A stretch of 64,000 bases of DNA from Loktanella sp. 3ANDIMAR09 (GTDB taxonomy: Bacteria; Pseudomonadota; Alphaproteobacteria; Rhodobacterales; Rhodobacteraceae). Each line of letters opens with the position of its first letter. Within the stretch, counting starts at the first letter, position 1. The position numbers and the translations under genes are program-made. Location of the stretch: the NCBI RefSeq assembly GCF_001420005.1, contig NZ_LJAK01000003.1, positions 310,001 to 374,000 of the forward strand. The letters run 5' to 3'. Below, in pieces: positions 8,686-16,958 of this stretch. The notes beneath the pieces were generated by a model. It was not told the origin of the DNA. It saw only the letters and a program-made list of their open reading frames with translations, and made no database searches.

Positions 8686-9585
8686 TTAAAACAGCGTCAC
8701 GATCACAGTGGCGAAAACCGCCAACGCCCACGTCAGCCACAGCGTCCGGCAGGCCCGGTCGATATCGGACGGGCCGATATGGTGTCGGCCACCCGGGTTC
8801 ACAAAGGGATAGTCGCGCAGCGCACCGTCATAGCTGCGCGGTCCCGACAGCGCGATGCCCAGCACGTGGGCCATCGCGGCCTCGGGCCAGCCTGCGTTGG
8901 GGGACCGGTGCAGCGGGGCCTCGGCCATGATGGGTGCGATGCTGCGGCGGCTGGGCGCGGTGGCCCAGATGAGGGCCGCGGTCAGGCGGGCGGGCACCCA
9001 GTTCAGCACATCGTCGAACCGTGCTGCGGCCCAGCCGAAATCTGCGTATTTCGGCGTGCGGTAGCCGATCATGGAATCGGCGGTGTTGGTGATCTTGTAG
9101 ACCAGCAGGCCGGGCAGGCCCGCGACGGCAAACCAGAACGCAGGTGCGATGACGCCGTCGGACAGGTTTTCCGCCGCTGATTCAATCGCGGCGCGGGCGG
9201 TGGCGGGTTCGGACAGGGTCGCCGTTTCACGGCCCACGATCATGGCAACGGCAGCGCGCCCCTGCGCCAGCCCTGCCCGCAACCCGGTGGCCACGGCGCG
9301 CACATGATCCACAAGGCTGCGCTGCGCGAGCAGGATCGCCAGCACGATCACATCGACCCAGGAACCGGGGACGGCCATGAGCGCCAGACCAAGCAGCGCA
9401 GCACCCAGGCACAGCGCGGCAAAGCCAAGCGCGCCGTTTCTTTTGCGCCTGTCGCCCGTGTTGAAACGGGTATCGATCCAGCCCACGGCGCGGCCCATCA
9501 GGACGGCGGGATGCGGCAGGCGGGACCACAGCCAGCGCGGTTCGCCCAGCAGCGCGTCCAGCAGCATCCCCAGAAGCAGCGTCAA
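8686..9585 (-). CDS. cobD: Adenosylcobinamide-phosphate synthase (CobD/CbiB)
   Basis: Membrane enzyme that attaches (R)-1-amino-2-propanol (or its phosphate) to adenosylcobyric acid in cobalamin synthesis. The 299 residues include DALLGEPRWLWSRLPHPAVLMGRAVGWID at the start and ESAAENLSDGVIAPAFWFAVAGLPGLLVYKITNTADSMIGYR in the middle, both diagnostic of CbiB, and several transmembrane segments. It overlaps the upstream cobC gene by 4 nt (9582-9585), so cobC-cobD are coupled. The symbol follows the Pseudomonas denitrificans naming. Confidence 0.95.
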   Translation of the reverse strand: MTLLLGMLLDALLGEPRWLWSRLPHPAVLMGRAVGWIDTRFNTGDRRKRNGALGFAALCLGAALLGLALMAVPGSWVDVIVLAILLAQRSLVDHVRAVATGLRAGLAQGRAAVAMIVGRETATLSEPATARAAIESAAENLSDGVIAPAFWFAVAGLPGLLVYKITNTADSMIGYRTPKYADFGWAAARFDDVLNWVPARLTAALIWATAPSRRSIAPIMAEAPLHRSPNAGWPEAAMAHVLGIALSGPRSYDGALRDYPFVNPGGRHHIGPSDIDRACRTLWLTWALAVFATVIVTLF

Positions 9586-10517
9586 AAGGCGCCCTCGATC
9601 TGGTCCCAGCGGTCGGGTGCCGGCAGGCCAAGGCGCAGCCAGTCGTCCGCATAGGGAAACACGCGCGACCAGATCTTGTGCTGGGCCAGATGGGTCTGGG
9701 CTGCCTGCGCGTCGGCCACGCGGTAGAGGCGAAACAGGCTGGTGCCGCCGATCACCTCGGTCCCTTGTTTCGTCATGAGCGCGTCCAGGCGGGCGGCGTC
9801 GGCGGTCAGGCGGGCATTGGTCTCATCCGCCCACTGCGGGTCTGACAGCGCCTCTGCGCCGATGCGCAGGGCCGGGCCAGAGACAGGCCAGGGACCGATG
9901 GCGTCGCGCAGGTCCGCGATGATCGCAGGATCACCGATGGCAAAGCCTAGCCGCAAACCGGCAAGGCCCCAGAATTTGCCAAAGCTCTTGAGCACGATCG
10001 TGCCGGGCCGGGTGGTCAGTGCGACCAACGATTCATCCGGCATGGTGTCGCAAAAGCTTTCGTCGATGATGCAAAACGGGGCGTTGGCCTCGACGGGTGT
10101 CCAGGTCAGCCCGTCGGGGTTGTTGGGGTGCACGGCAACCAGTGCGTCGGCTGCGTCATCGGCCAGCGTCCAGCCTGCCGCGCGAAAGGCGGCACCGTGT
10201 TCGTTGTAGGTGGGGCCGGGGATCGCGACCTGACCGGGGGGGCGCAGACGCGGCAGTTGCGCGATCGGGGCGGATGCGCCCGGCGTCGCCAGAACGGCGG
10301 CCGCATCGGGGATGCGCCAGAACGCGCGCGCGCTGTCCTCCAGCCGTTGTCGGGCAGCACTGTCGGGCAGATCGGCCCAGTCGGCGGTGGGCAGGGCGGG
10401 CACCGGATAGGGCACGGGATTGATGCCTGTGGACAGGTCCAGCCATTCGGCGCGTCTGCCGCCAAAGCGGGCGATGGCCGCATCCAGCCCGCCGCCGTGA
10501 TCACGGGGTGTCGTCAT
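9582..10517 (-). CDS. cobC: Threonine-phosphate decarboxylase-type aminotransferase (CobC)
   Basis: A 311-residue PLP enzyme of aminotransferase fold type I that supplies the aminopropanol arm with CobD. LDLSTGINPVPYPVP near residue 25 is the classic CobC/HisC-like N-terminus, and VLKSFGKFWGLAGLRLGFAIG contains the PLP lysine. I start at ATG 10517 (MTTPRDHGGG) because the family begins there and it overlaps the DUF1636 stop by 4 nt (ATGA). The open frame continues upstream, but that part is a shadow of the DUF1636 gene in another frame. Confidence 0.92.
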   Translation of the reverse strand: MTTPRDHGGGLDAAIARFGGRRAEWLDLSTGINPVPYPVPALPTADWADLPDSAARQRLEDSARAFWRIPDAAAVLATPGASAPIAQLPRLRPPGQVAIPGPTYNEHGAAFRAAGWTLADDAADALVAVHPNNPDGLTWTPVEANAPFCIIDESFCDTMPDESLVALTTRPGTIVLKSFGKFWGLAGLRLGFAIGDPAIIADLRDAIGPWPVSGPALRIGAEALSDPQWADETNARLTADAARLDALMTKQGTEVIGGTSLFRLYRVADAQAAQTHLAQHKIWSRVFPYADDWLRLGLPAPDRWDQIEGAF

Positions 10518-10885
10518 TGGTCGTCCGGCAGTGGCGGGTGGCGGGTGACAAAGTGGCCTTTGATCGCGGCAGGCCATTCGCGGTAGGGCACCTGCCCGTT
10601 GCTGCTGTCTGCATGTTTTGCGGCATAGGCGACGATGCCTTGGGCGGCCTCCGGCGTGGCCTCGAACCGGCCGAGGGTGTAGTTCAGCTTGCCCTGTGCC
10701 TGCACCGCGACGTTGCAGCCATGCGCGCAGCCCATCAGGCAGGACACGCGGCGGGTGCGCAGGGTGGTGTCTGCGGCGGCGGCCTCGACCAGTGCGGCCA
10801 GTGCCTCGCCGTCGGTCGGTGCGCCGCTTGCGGCGTTCCAGTCGTCGCGCTTGCAGGTGTCGCAAACGGTAATCCAGGTGGTCAT
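10514..10885 (-). CDS. DUF1636 (cysteine-rich, metal-binding) protein
   Basis: A 123-residue protein of DUF1636, often encoded with cobalamin genes and annotated as a metal-binding protein. Cys residues are arranged as CDTCKRDDW at the N-terminus and CLMGCAHGCN in the middle, suggesting a thioredoxin-like [2Fe-2S] or other metal site; this is inference. Function unproven; a role in cobalt handling or as a redox partner is plausible from position. I chose ATG 10885 (MTTWITVCDTCKR) rather than an in-frame ATG 75 nt upstream because conserved residues begin here. First gene of the DUF1636-cobC-cobD unit. Confidence 0.88.
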   Translation of the reverse strand: MTTWITVCDTCKRDDWNAASGAPTDGEALAALVEAAAADTTLRTRRVSCLMGCAHGCNVAVQAQGKLNYTLGRFEATPEAAQGIVAYAAKHADSSNGQVPYREWPAAIKGHFVTRHPPLPDDQ

Positions 10886-11128
10886 GGTCGCGTGCCTCGT
10901 TTGGTTGGCGTCTATCAACCGAATTTCAGGCACGGATACAAGGGTCGCGACCTGTGGCATCTGGCCTTTGGGGGCGATCCCGTTGTGCGAAAGCGGCAGG
11001 GTTGCGTCAGTGGTCCGGTATTATCCCAAGGTTGCTGACCGGCGGGTTTCCCCGGTTCCAGAGCGGGAAATAGCGCAAGTTTGATGCATTGCCTCGTCGG
11101 GTACAGGCAAAAGCGCTAGCTTTGTCGT

Positions 11129-11551
11129 ATGGGACATGCGGGACGGAACACGCGGGCGTTGATTGTCGAACCGGATGCCGATCTGGGGCGGCTGTGGGCG
11201 CGTCATCTGGAACATCTGGACATCGATGTCGTGCTGACAGCCACAGCCCCCGCGGCCGTCACCGCACTGGAGGCGGGCGGTTTCGACGTCATCGTGATCA
11301 ACCTCGAACAGGACAACGGGTCGGCGCTGGCGGTCGCGGATGTCGCGTCGTTGCGCCATCCACGTGCCAATGTCGTGTTCGTCACCAGTGGCCGGTTCTT
11401 TTCGGATGGGTCGATCTTTGCCTTTAGCGGCAATGCCCGGATGATGGTCCAGTCAACAACTCCGCCGGACGACCTGGCCCAGATCGTCCGGCATTACGGA
11501 AGCGGTGTCAGCCCCGCTGATGCGGTGCCGCAAAGTCCGGCCAAGGATTGA
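11129..11551 (+). CDS. Receiver-like protein without the phospho-acceptor Asp
   Basis: A 140-residue single-domain protein with a CheY-like pattern: RALIVEPDADLGRLWARHLEH, then DVIVINLEQDNGSALAVA, then NVVFVTSGRF and a final helix. The usual phospho-acceptor at the end of strand 3 is Asn58 (VINL) instead of Asp, and the K of the KP motif is not visible. It therefore looks like a pseudo-receiver that binds partners without phosphorylation. No kinase or output domain is next to it. The 3' end overlaps the convergent GST gene by 44 bp. The start is uncertain since no strong ribosome-binding site is seen. Confidence 0.7.
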   Translation: MGHAGRNTRALIVEPDADLGRLWARHLEHLDIDVVLTATAPAAVTALEAGGFDVIVINLEQDNGSALAVADVASLRHPRANVVFVTSGRFFSDGSIFAFSGNARMMVQSTTPPDDLAQIVRHYGSGVSPADAVPQSPAKD

Positions 11552-12494
11552 TCGGCACGATCCGGTGCGGATTGATCGTGTCGTGACTGTAATAATAATG
11601 CTGCGTGATATGATCCATGTTGACCGTGTCGGACACGGGTCCGTCCGGCGTATCCCACTGGTACAATTCGCGGGTGTAGGCCCAGAGGTTGGGGTAATCG
11701 ACGATCCTGCGCCTGTTGCATTTGAAATGCGTCGCATAGACGTTGTCGAACCGCACAAGCGTCGTCCACAGCCGCCAGTCGGCCTCGGTGATGCGCGCGC
11801 CCATCAGGTAGCGCTGCTGCGACAGCCGATCCTCGAGCCAGTCAAGGCTGTCGAACAGGGGAGTAATCGCATCGTCATACGCAGATTGCGTCGTGGCAAA
11901 GCCGGACTTGTACACACCGTTGTTGACCGTGTCGTAGATGCGGTCGTTCACGGGGGCGATGGCGTCGCGCAGATCGGCTGGCCAGTAGTCGTCGGTATTG
12001 CCGGTGATCCCGTCAAAGGCGCTGTTGAACATCCGGATGATTTCCGACGATTCGTTGCTGACGATCACGCCTTGCGCCTTGTCCCACAACACCGGCACGG
12101 TCACGCGGCCGGTCATGTCGGGGGTGTCGCGCAAATAGACCTCGCGCATGTAATCCAGGCCGAACAGCGCATCCCCGGTCGCCCCGGGATAGCTGTCATC
12201 CAGCGTCCAGCCCTCACCCAGCATATGCGGGTGCACCACCGATACGTCGATATGCGCCTCGAGCGATTTCAGCAGGCGAAACACCAGGGCGCGGTGCGCC
12301 CAAGGGCAGGCATAGGACACATAGAGATGATAGCGTCCGCTTTCCGCCTTGAACCCGGCCTTGCCGGTCGGGCCCGCGCTGCCATCGGCGGTCACCCAGT
12401 TGCGGAATGTGGATTCCTTGCGCTCGAACTTGCCGCCCGTCTCTGACGTGTCGTACCATTTGTCTTGCCATTTTCCGTCGACCAGCAGGCCCAT
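11508..12494 (-). CDS. Glutathionyl-hydroquinone reductase (ECM4/YqjG type GST)
   Basis: Reduces glutathionyl-hydroquinones and related conjugates with glutathione. The 328-residue length and the motif YVSYACPWAHRALVFRLLK, with the catalytic Cys before P-W, are typical of the Xi-class ECM4/YqjG enzymes, as is the C-terminal RFDNVYATHFKCNRRRIVDYPNLWAYTRELYQ. Start ATG 12494 (MGLLVDGKWQDKWYDT) fits the family; a longer in-frame extension upstream is non-conserved. GAGAGAC upstream of the ATG can serve as ribosome-binding site. Confidence 0.94.
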   Translation of the reverse strand: MGLLVDGKWQDKWYDTSETGGKFERKESTFRNWVTADGSAGPTGKAGFKAESGRYHLYVSYACPWAHRALVFRLLKSLEAHIDVSVVHPHMLGEGWTLDDSYPGATGDALFGLDYMREVYLRDTPDMTGRVTVPVLWDKAQGVIVSNESSEIIRMFNSAFDGITGNTDDYWPADLRDAIAPVNDRIYDTVNNGVYKSGFATTQSAYDDAITPLFDSLDWLEDRLSQQRYLMGARITEADWRLWTTLVRFDNVYATHFKCNRRRIVDYPNLWAYTRELYQWDTPDGPVSDTVNMDHITQHYYYSHDTINPHRIVPINPWPDFAAPHQRG

Positions 12495-12796
12495 GATGTC
12501 TCTCCCTTGTCTGTTGGGGTTACACCTAGGGCAGTCTGCCTGATGGCCAAACCCTGCCGCACGCGCAGGGCCTGTGCACGGATTGCGGCAGTGGTTGACC
12601 CGGTCAGCCTGTCGCAGAGTGACGCAAGATGTCGGACCACGCATTGCAGCGCCGCGCGCGGCACCCTATACGCAGTCCCGACGAAGCCCCAAACGGGGCC
12701 AGAGCGGTTGGTGGCAAGCGGTCGACCCTGACGGGGACTGTGACGCTGCATCGTCATGCAAAAGCTCTGGTCCATGACACACGCCCGGAGACCGCC
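12495..12796. other. Intergenic region between divergent GST and the cbiX group
   Basis: These 302 bp must carry the promoters of the GST gene (minus) and the small protein-cbiX operon (plus). I see no gene. One short inverted repeat, GTCATG...CATGAC (about 12754-12779), lies just upstream of the small-protein gene. A string resembling a B12 box, CCCGGAGACCGCC, touches its start codon at 12784-12796, but the other conserved blocks of a cobalamin riboswitch are absent. Confidence 0.5.
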
Positions 12797-13003
12797 ATGC
12801 GCCTTTTGACCGCGACACTGATCCTTACCGGCGGCACGGCTGCCGCACATCCCGGACATATCGTGGATGCGGCGGGGCATAATCACTGGGTTGCGGGGAT
12901 CGCGCTGGGTGCGGCCGGTCTGGCCGCCCTTCTGGGCGCGCTCAAGGGGCGCAAGACCCGTGCAAAGAAATCCACCCCCAAGTCCGAGGAACAGCCCGCA
13001 TGA
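12797..13003 (+). CDS. Small His-containing membrane or exported protein next to cbiX
   Basis: A 68-residue product: an N-terminal signal-like segment (MRLLTATLILTGGTAAAHPGHIVDAAGHNH), one hydrophobic segment (WVAGIALGAAGLAALLGALKG) and a basic tail. The HPGHIVDAAGHNHW stretch after the predicted cleavage would face the periplasm and could bind Co2+ or Ni2+; this is inference. It ends in an ATGA overlap with cbiX, so the two are translated together. Short proteins like this next to CbiX occur in Rhodobacteraceae, but I cannot assign a function. Confidence 0.75.
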   Translation: MRLLTATLILTGGTAAAHPGHIVDAAGHNHWVAGIALGAAGLAALLGALKGRKTRAKKSTPKSEEQPA

Positions 13004-14211
13004 AAACCGGTGTGATGATCTGCGGGCATGGCTCGCGCAGTCAGTCGGCGGTGGATGAATTCGCGACACTGGCGCAAAAACTGCCGGCCTATCTGCCTGA
13101 TGACTGGCTGTGCGACTATGGCTATCTGGAATTTGCGAACCCCGTGATCCGCGACGGTCTGGACCGTCTGCGTGCGGCCGGCTGTGATCGCATTCTGGCC
13201 GTGCCGGGCATGCTGTTCGCCGCGATGCATGCGAAAAACGATATTCCGACGGTGCTGAATACCTATGCGGCCCAGCACGGTGTGACGGTGAACTACGGTC
13301 GCGAATTGGGCGTCGACCCCAAGATGATCGCCGCCGCGGCAGGGCGCGTTCAGGAGGCGGTGGATCGCGCCAATGCCAAACATGGTGCGCTGTCGCTGCA
13401 CGATACCTGCCTGGTGGTGATCGGTCGCGGCGCATCCGACCCCGATGCCAATGGCAATGTGGCGAAAATCGCCCGGATGCTGGCCGAGGGCATGGGCTTT
13501 GGCTGGCACGAGGTCGGCTATTCCGGCGTGACCTTCCCGCTGGTGGAACCCTGCCTGCAACACGTGGTGCGGCTGCCCTATAAACGGGTCATCGTATTCC
13601 CGTATTTCCTGTTCTCGGGCATTCTGATCGACCGGATTTACGGATTTACCGACCGCGTTGCCGCCGAAAACCCGGATGTGCAATTCGTCAAGGCGGGTTA
13701 TCTGGGCGATCATCCCAAGGTCCTCGAAACCTTTGCGGAACGCATCAGGGAACAGGCAGGTGCAAATCCGCCGCCCAATTGCGGCGTCTGCGGCTACCGC
13801 AACCAGGTGTTGGCCATGGCCAAGGGTGAGACCCGCCGTATCAGTGCGGCCGACCGCACCCATCCGGCCTTTGGCGACGTGCCGCCTGCGCTTTGCGTGC
13901 TGTGCAAGTACCGCACACAGGTGCTTGGCTTCGAGAGCGAGGTCGGTGCCGTCCAGGAAAGCCACCACCACCACGTCGAGGGACAGGGCGCATCCGCACC
14001 CGGATCAAACGTCGCCGATTGCAGCCTGTGCGACACGTTCTGCACCGGCCTGTGCAGGCTCGAGGCGCAGCATGACCACAGCCACGATCACGACCACAAG
14101 CACGGGCACGGGCATCATCACCATCACGACCACGATCACGCCCATCCGGTCTATCCGCATGCCCATCATCCCCACGGCCCCGAAAGCGCGCGCAAGACCC
14201 GTAAATCCTGA
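13000..14211 (+). CDS. cbiX: Sirohydrochlorin cobaltochelatase CbiX with Cys motifs and His-rich tail
   Basis: Inserts cobalt into sirohydrochlorin (precorrin-2 level). The 403-residue protein has two chelatase-like halves: residues 1-125 (MICGHGSRSQSAVDEF) and about 135-255 (VVIGRGASDPDANGNVAKIARML). A Cys-rich region follows with CxxC pairs at 261/264, 299/302 and 341/344 plus Cys348 and Cys352, then a His/Asp-rich tail (residues about 358-392). A Cys cluster and His stretch are known in long-form CbiX, where an Fe-S centre and metal loading are proposed. It is coupled to the upstream small protein by an ATGA overlap. Confidence 0.92.
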   Translation: MKTGVMICGHGSRSQSAVDEFATLAQKLPAYLPDDWLCDYGYLEFANPVIRDGLDRLRAAGCDRILAVPGMLFAAMHAKNDIPTVLNTYAAQHGVTVNYGRELGVDPKMIAAAAGRVQEAVDRANAKHGALSLHDTCLVVIGRGASDPDANGNVAKIARMLAEGMGFGWHEVGYSGVTFPLVEPCLQHVVRLPYKRVIVFPYFLFSGILIDRIYGFTDRVAAENPDVQFVKAGYLGDHPKVLETFAERIREQAGANPPPNCGVCGYRNQVLAMAKGETRRISAADRTHPAFGDVPPALCVLCKYRTQVLGFESEVGAVQESHHHHVEGQGASAPGSNVADCSLCDTFCTGLCRLEAQHDHSHDHDHKHGHGHHHHHDHDHAHPVYPHAHHPHGPESARKTRKS

Positions 14212-14215
14212 TCCG

Positions 14216-14250
14216 CGCATCATCTTGCCGAAAATACTCCCCCCGGAGGG
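14216..14250 (-). repeat. Extragenic repeat, subtype A (inverted copy)
   Basis: The minus strand reads CCTCCGGGGGGAGTATTTTC, then GGCAAGATGATG. It is the same block found at 16211, 18790 and 22863, here in opposite orientation, between cbiX and cobH. Confidence 0.75.
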
Positions 14251-14283
14251 TCCGCCCTCTCGTTCCCGCAAAGGCGTCTGCCC

Positions 14284-14922
14284 GTGAGACCCTACGAAAA
14301 AGACCCCAAGGCGATCTACGCGCAAAGCTTTGCCACCGTGCGGGCCGAGGCACGTCTGGATCGGTTTCCGCCCGGCATGCGACCGGTAATGACGCGGCTG
14401 ATCCATGCCTGCGGCATGGTCGAGATCGCGGACAGGCTGGTGTTCTCAGCCGGTGCGGCTGAGGCGGGTGCCGCGGCGCTGGCGGCGGGCGCTCCGATCC
14501 TGTGCGACTGCGAGATGGTCGGCGCGGGCATTATTCGCCGTTATCTGCCGGCCAACAACCGCGTGATCGTGACATTGAACGACGACCGCGTGCCTGCGCT
14601 GGCACAAGAGATCTGCAATACCCGCTCGGCGGCGGCCGTTGATCTGTGGGATGCGGATCTGGCGGGCGCTGTGGTCGCCATTGGCAATGCGCCCACGGCG
14701 CTGTTTCATCTGCTGGAGCGGATCGATGCAGGCGGGCCGAAACCTGCTGTGATCCTCGGGTTCCCTGTCGGGTTCGTCGGGGCCGCGGAATCAAAGGCAG
14801 AGCTGGCGGCCAATCCCAGGGGGTGCCCCTATATCGCGCTGCGTGGGCGACGGGGTGGATCTGCGATGGCATCAGCCGCGGTGAATGCCCTGGCCGCCGG
14901 ATTACCGGAGGATGCGACATGA
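14284..14922 (+). CDS. cobH: Precorrin-8X methylmutase (CobH/CbiC)
   Basis: Moves the C-11 methyl group to C-12 to give hydrogenobyrinic acid or the cobalt-containing equivalent. The 212 residues start YEKDPKAIYAQSFATVRAEA, the CbiC signature, and carry the catalytic region LIHACGMVEIADRLVFS with the conserved His. GFPVGFVGAAESK near residue 160 is also diagnostic. The GTG at 14284 is used because the conserved sequence starts right after it. It lies between two repeat-bearing gaps of 72 and 61 bp. Confidence 0.95.
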   Translation: MRPYEKDPKAIYAQSFATVRAEARLDRFPPGMRPVMTRLIHACGMVEIADRLVFSAGAAEAGAAALAAGAPILCDCEMVGAGIIRRYLPANNRVIVTLNDDRVPALAQEICNTRSAAAVDLWDADLAGAVVAIGNAPTALFHLLERIDAGGPKPAVILGFPVGFVGAAESKAELAANPRGCPYIALRGRRGGSAMASAAVNALAAGLPEDAT

Positions 14923-14928
14923 GCGACG

Positions 14929-14951
14929 CCAAATTTTCTGCGAAAATTTGG
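14929..14951. repeat. TTTT-core hairpin C1 (CTGCG loop)
   Basis: Left arm CCAAATTTT, loop CTGCG, right arm AAAATTTGG: a perfect 9-bp stem. It is the first of two hairpins in the cobH-cobL gap. Confidence 0.85.
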
Positions 14952-14952
14952 A

Positions 14953-14975
14953 CCGGATTTTCGCAGAAAATCCGG
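14953..14975. repeat. TTTT-core hairpin C2 (CGCAG loop)
   Basis: Left arm CCGGATTTT, loop CGCAG, right arm AAAATCCGG. It lies one base after C1 and ends 8 nt before the cobL start. The 23-bp unit is repeated exactly at 18767-18789. Confidence 0.88.
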
Positions 14976-14983
14976 GGCCCCCG

Positions 14984-16186
14984 ATGAACACGCCCTGGCT
15001 GCATATCGTGGGGATCGGCGAGGACGGCCTGGATGGGCTGGTGCCCGCGACCCGCGCGGTCGTCGAGGCCGCAGAGGTGATCCTGGGCGGAGAGCGTCAC
15101 CACGCGCTGTCTGAAGGGATCACCGCCGAGCGACTGGGCTGGCCGTCCCCGTTCGATGCGATGATCGACACGATCCGGGGGCTGCGCGGACGGCGGGCGG
15201 TTGTGCTGGTGACCGGTGATCCGCTGTGGTTTTCGGTGGGCGCACGGATCGGGCGTGCGATCGACCCGTCCGAGATTGTCTATCATCCGCAGCTGTCGGC
15301 CTTTCAGCTGGCCGCGGCCCGCATGGGGTGGAGCCTGGCTGACGTCGAAACCCTGACGGTACACGGGCGGCCCGTAAGCCAGATGGTGGCGTTCATCCAG
15401 CCTGACGCGCGGCTGCTGATCCTGACAACTGGCGCCGAGACGCCAGCGCAGATTGCAGAATTTCTGACGGCGCGCGGCTTCGGGCAGTCGCGGATGACCG
15501 TGCTGGCGGCCATGGGTGGCAAGGACGAGGCACGCTTCGACGGTCTCGCCGCGCATTGGGATCATGTGGTCCCGGCGTTCAACACGCTGGCCGTGGAATG
15601 TATCGCTGCCCCCGACGCGGCCCTCTTGCCGCGGGTGCCGGGGCTGGACGATACACTGTTCCAATCCGACGGCACGATGACGAAGCAAGAGGTACGTGCC
15701 GCGACGCTGGCCAAGCTGATGCCGATGCGCGGTGCGCTGCTGTGGGATATCGGCTGCGGGTCGGGATCGGTCGCGATCGAATGGATGCGCGCGGCCCGCT
15801 ACGCCCGCGCCATCGGGATCGAACCGCGTGACGACCGGCGCGCGATGGCAGGGGCAAACGCCCTTGCCCTGGGCGCACCCCGGTTGGAATTGATCGAAGG
15901 CACCGCACCTGCTGCATTGGACGGACTAGCCCCGCCTGATGCGATTTTCATCGGTGGCGGTTTGTCCGAGGAGGTCTTTGCCGCGGCCTGGGCTGCGCTG
16001 CGGCCGCTGGGGCGTCTGGTCGCCAATGCTGTGACACTGGAATCAGAGGCGGTCTTGATGGCGCTGCACGCGCGGCACGGTGGCGATCTGGTGCGGCTGT
16101 CGGTTTGCCGGGCGGAGCCCGTGGGGCGGCTGACCGGATGGCGACCCGCGATGCCCGTGACACAATGGAGCTTGGTAAAGCGATGA
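14984..16186 (+). CDS. cobL: Precorrin-6Y C5,C15-methyltransferase, decarboxylating (CobL = CbiE-CbiT fusion)
   Basis: Methylates C-5 and C-15 and decarboxylates the C-12 acetate during corrin synthesis. In the 400 residues, 1-200 are CbiE (WLHIVGIGEDGLDGLVPATR, TGDPLWFSVG) and 230-400 are CbiT (GALLWDIGCGSGSVAIEWMRAA, the SAM-binding motif; IFIGGGLSEEV). Start ATG 14984 (MNTPWLHIVGIGEDG) fits the family; an upstream in-frame start would run through the hairpins. The hairpin pair C1/C2 directly precedes it and may mask or present the start. Confidence 0.95.
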   Translation: MNTPWLHIVGIGEDGLDGLVPATRAVVEAAEVILGGERHHALSEGITAERLGWPSPFDAMIDTIRGLRGRRAVVLVTGDPLWFSVGARIGRAIDPSEIVYHPQLSAFQLAAARMGWSLADVETLTVHGRPVSQMVAFIQPDARLLILTTGAETPAQIAEFLTARGFGQSRMTVLAAMGGKDEARFDGLAAHWDHVVPAFNTLAVECIAAPDAALLPRVPGLDDTLFQSDGTMTKQEVRAATLAKLMPMRGALLWDIGCGSGSVAIEWMRAARYARAIGIEPRDDRRAMAGANALALGAPRLELIEGTAPAALDGLAPPDAIFIGGGLSEEVFAAAWAALRPLGRLVANAVTLESEAVLMALHARHGGDLVRLSVCRAEPVGRLTGWRPAMPVTQWSLVKR

Positions 16187-16210
16187 TCGGGCTGTGGTGT
16201 GGGGGCGGGT

Positions 16211-16244
16211 GCCTCCGGCGGGAGTATTTCCGGCAAGATGATAC
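16211..16244 (+). repeat. Extragenic repeat, subtype A
   Basis: GCCTCCGGCGGGAGTATTTC followed by CGGCAAGATGATAC, in the cobL-cobI gap. The GGGGGG that follows (16245-16250) is the probable ribosome-binding site of cobI, so the repeat abuts the translation start signal. Confidence 0.8.
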
Positions 16245-16256
16245 GGGGGGCGTCGC

Positions 16257-16958
16257 GTGAGTGGCGTCCTTTATGGTGTCGGGCTGGGGCCGGGGGCACC
16301 GGATCTGATCACCCTGCGTGCGGCACGGTTGATCGGTGGCGCGCGGGTTGTGGCCTATCCGACACTGGCGGGCGGCCAGAGTTTCGCGCGGTCGATTGCG
16401 GCGGACCTGATTGCACCAGATGCGGTCGAGATTGTCATGGACGTGCCGATGAGCGTGGAGCGTGCCCCCGCGCAGGCGGCCTATGACGCGGGGGCCGCAC
16501 GGATTGCGGCGGCGCTGGAGGCCGGGGATGATGTGGTGTGTCTGTGTGAGGGGGATCCGTTTTTCTACGGGTCCTTCATGTATCTGTTCGCGCGGTTGTC
16601 GGGTCGGTTCCGGTGTGAGGTGGTGCCGGGTGTGACATCCGTCGCGGCCTGTGCTGCGCGCGCGGGGCGACCTCTGGTGGCACGCAACGAGCGTCTGACA
16701 GTGCTGCCCGGTCCGCTGCCCGAGGCTGAATTGCGCGACAGGATAGCGGGTGCGGAAAGTGTCGCGATCATGAAGGTCGGGCGGCATCTGGCCAAGATCC
16801 GCGACGTGATTGCCGGATTGGGGTTGCTGGACGCGGCGGTCTATGTGGAACGCGCGTCACTGCCCCAAGAGGTTGTTTGCCCGCTGGCGGAGGCACCGGA
16901 AACGGCCCCGTATTTTTCGATGATCTTGCTGACCAAAGGAGCCGATCCGTGGCTATAG
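16257..16958 (+). CDS. cobI: Precorrin-2 C20-methyltransferase (CobI/CbiL)
   Basis: SAM-dependent methylation of C-20 of precorrin-2 (or cobalt-factor II). 233 residues of the corrin/porphyrin methyltransferase fold: GVGLGPGAPDLITLRAARLI at the start, CEGDPFFYGSFMYLFARL and VVPGVTSVAACAARAGRPL in the middle. The GTG start at 16257 begins the conserved sequence. Its last 10 nt overlap the GTG start of the next gene. Which metal state the enzyme prefers cannot be read from sequence, though CbiX and CbiG nearby favour cobalt-containing substrates. Confidence 0.95.
   Translation: MSGVLYGVGLGPGAPDLITLRAARLIGGARVVAYPTLAGGQSFARSIAADLIAPDAVEIVMDVPMSVERAPAQAAYDAGAARIAAALEAGDDVVCLCEGDPFFYGSFMYLFARLSGRFRCEVVPGVTSVAACAARAGRPLVARNERLTVLPGPLPEAELRDRIAGAESVAIMKVGRHLAKIRDVIAGLGLLDAAVYVERASLPQEVVCPLAEAPETAPYFSMILLTKGADPWL

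Noticed and set aside
10886-11128. Possible cobalamin riboswitch upstream of DUF1636 on the minus strand
   Set aside because: Only scattered partial matches (CCACTGAC, CGGGA, GGCCAGATGCC) in roughly the right order; the core before them is missing. A covariance-model search (RF00174) would decide it; a significant hit would reverse this.
12781-12796. B12-box-like string CCCGGAGACCGCC before the cbiX group
   Set aside because: The other conserved blocks of a cobalamin riboswitch (GCCACTG, GGGAAGG and the earlier core) are not found at proper distances upstream, and the string touches the start codon.
14071-14180. Tandem repeat or CRISPR-like pattern in the cbiX 3' end
   Set aside because: The repetition comes from alternating His and Asp codons in the His-rich tail and has no spacers.
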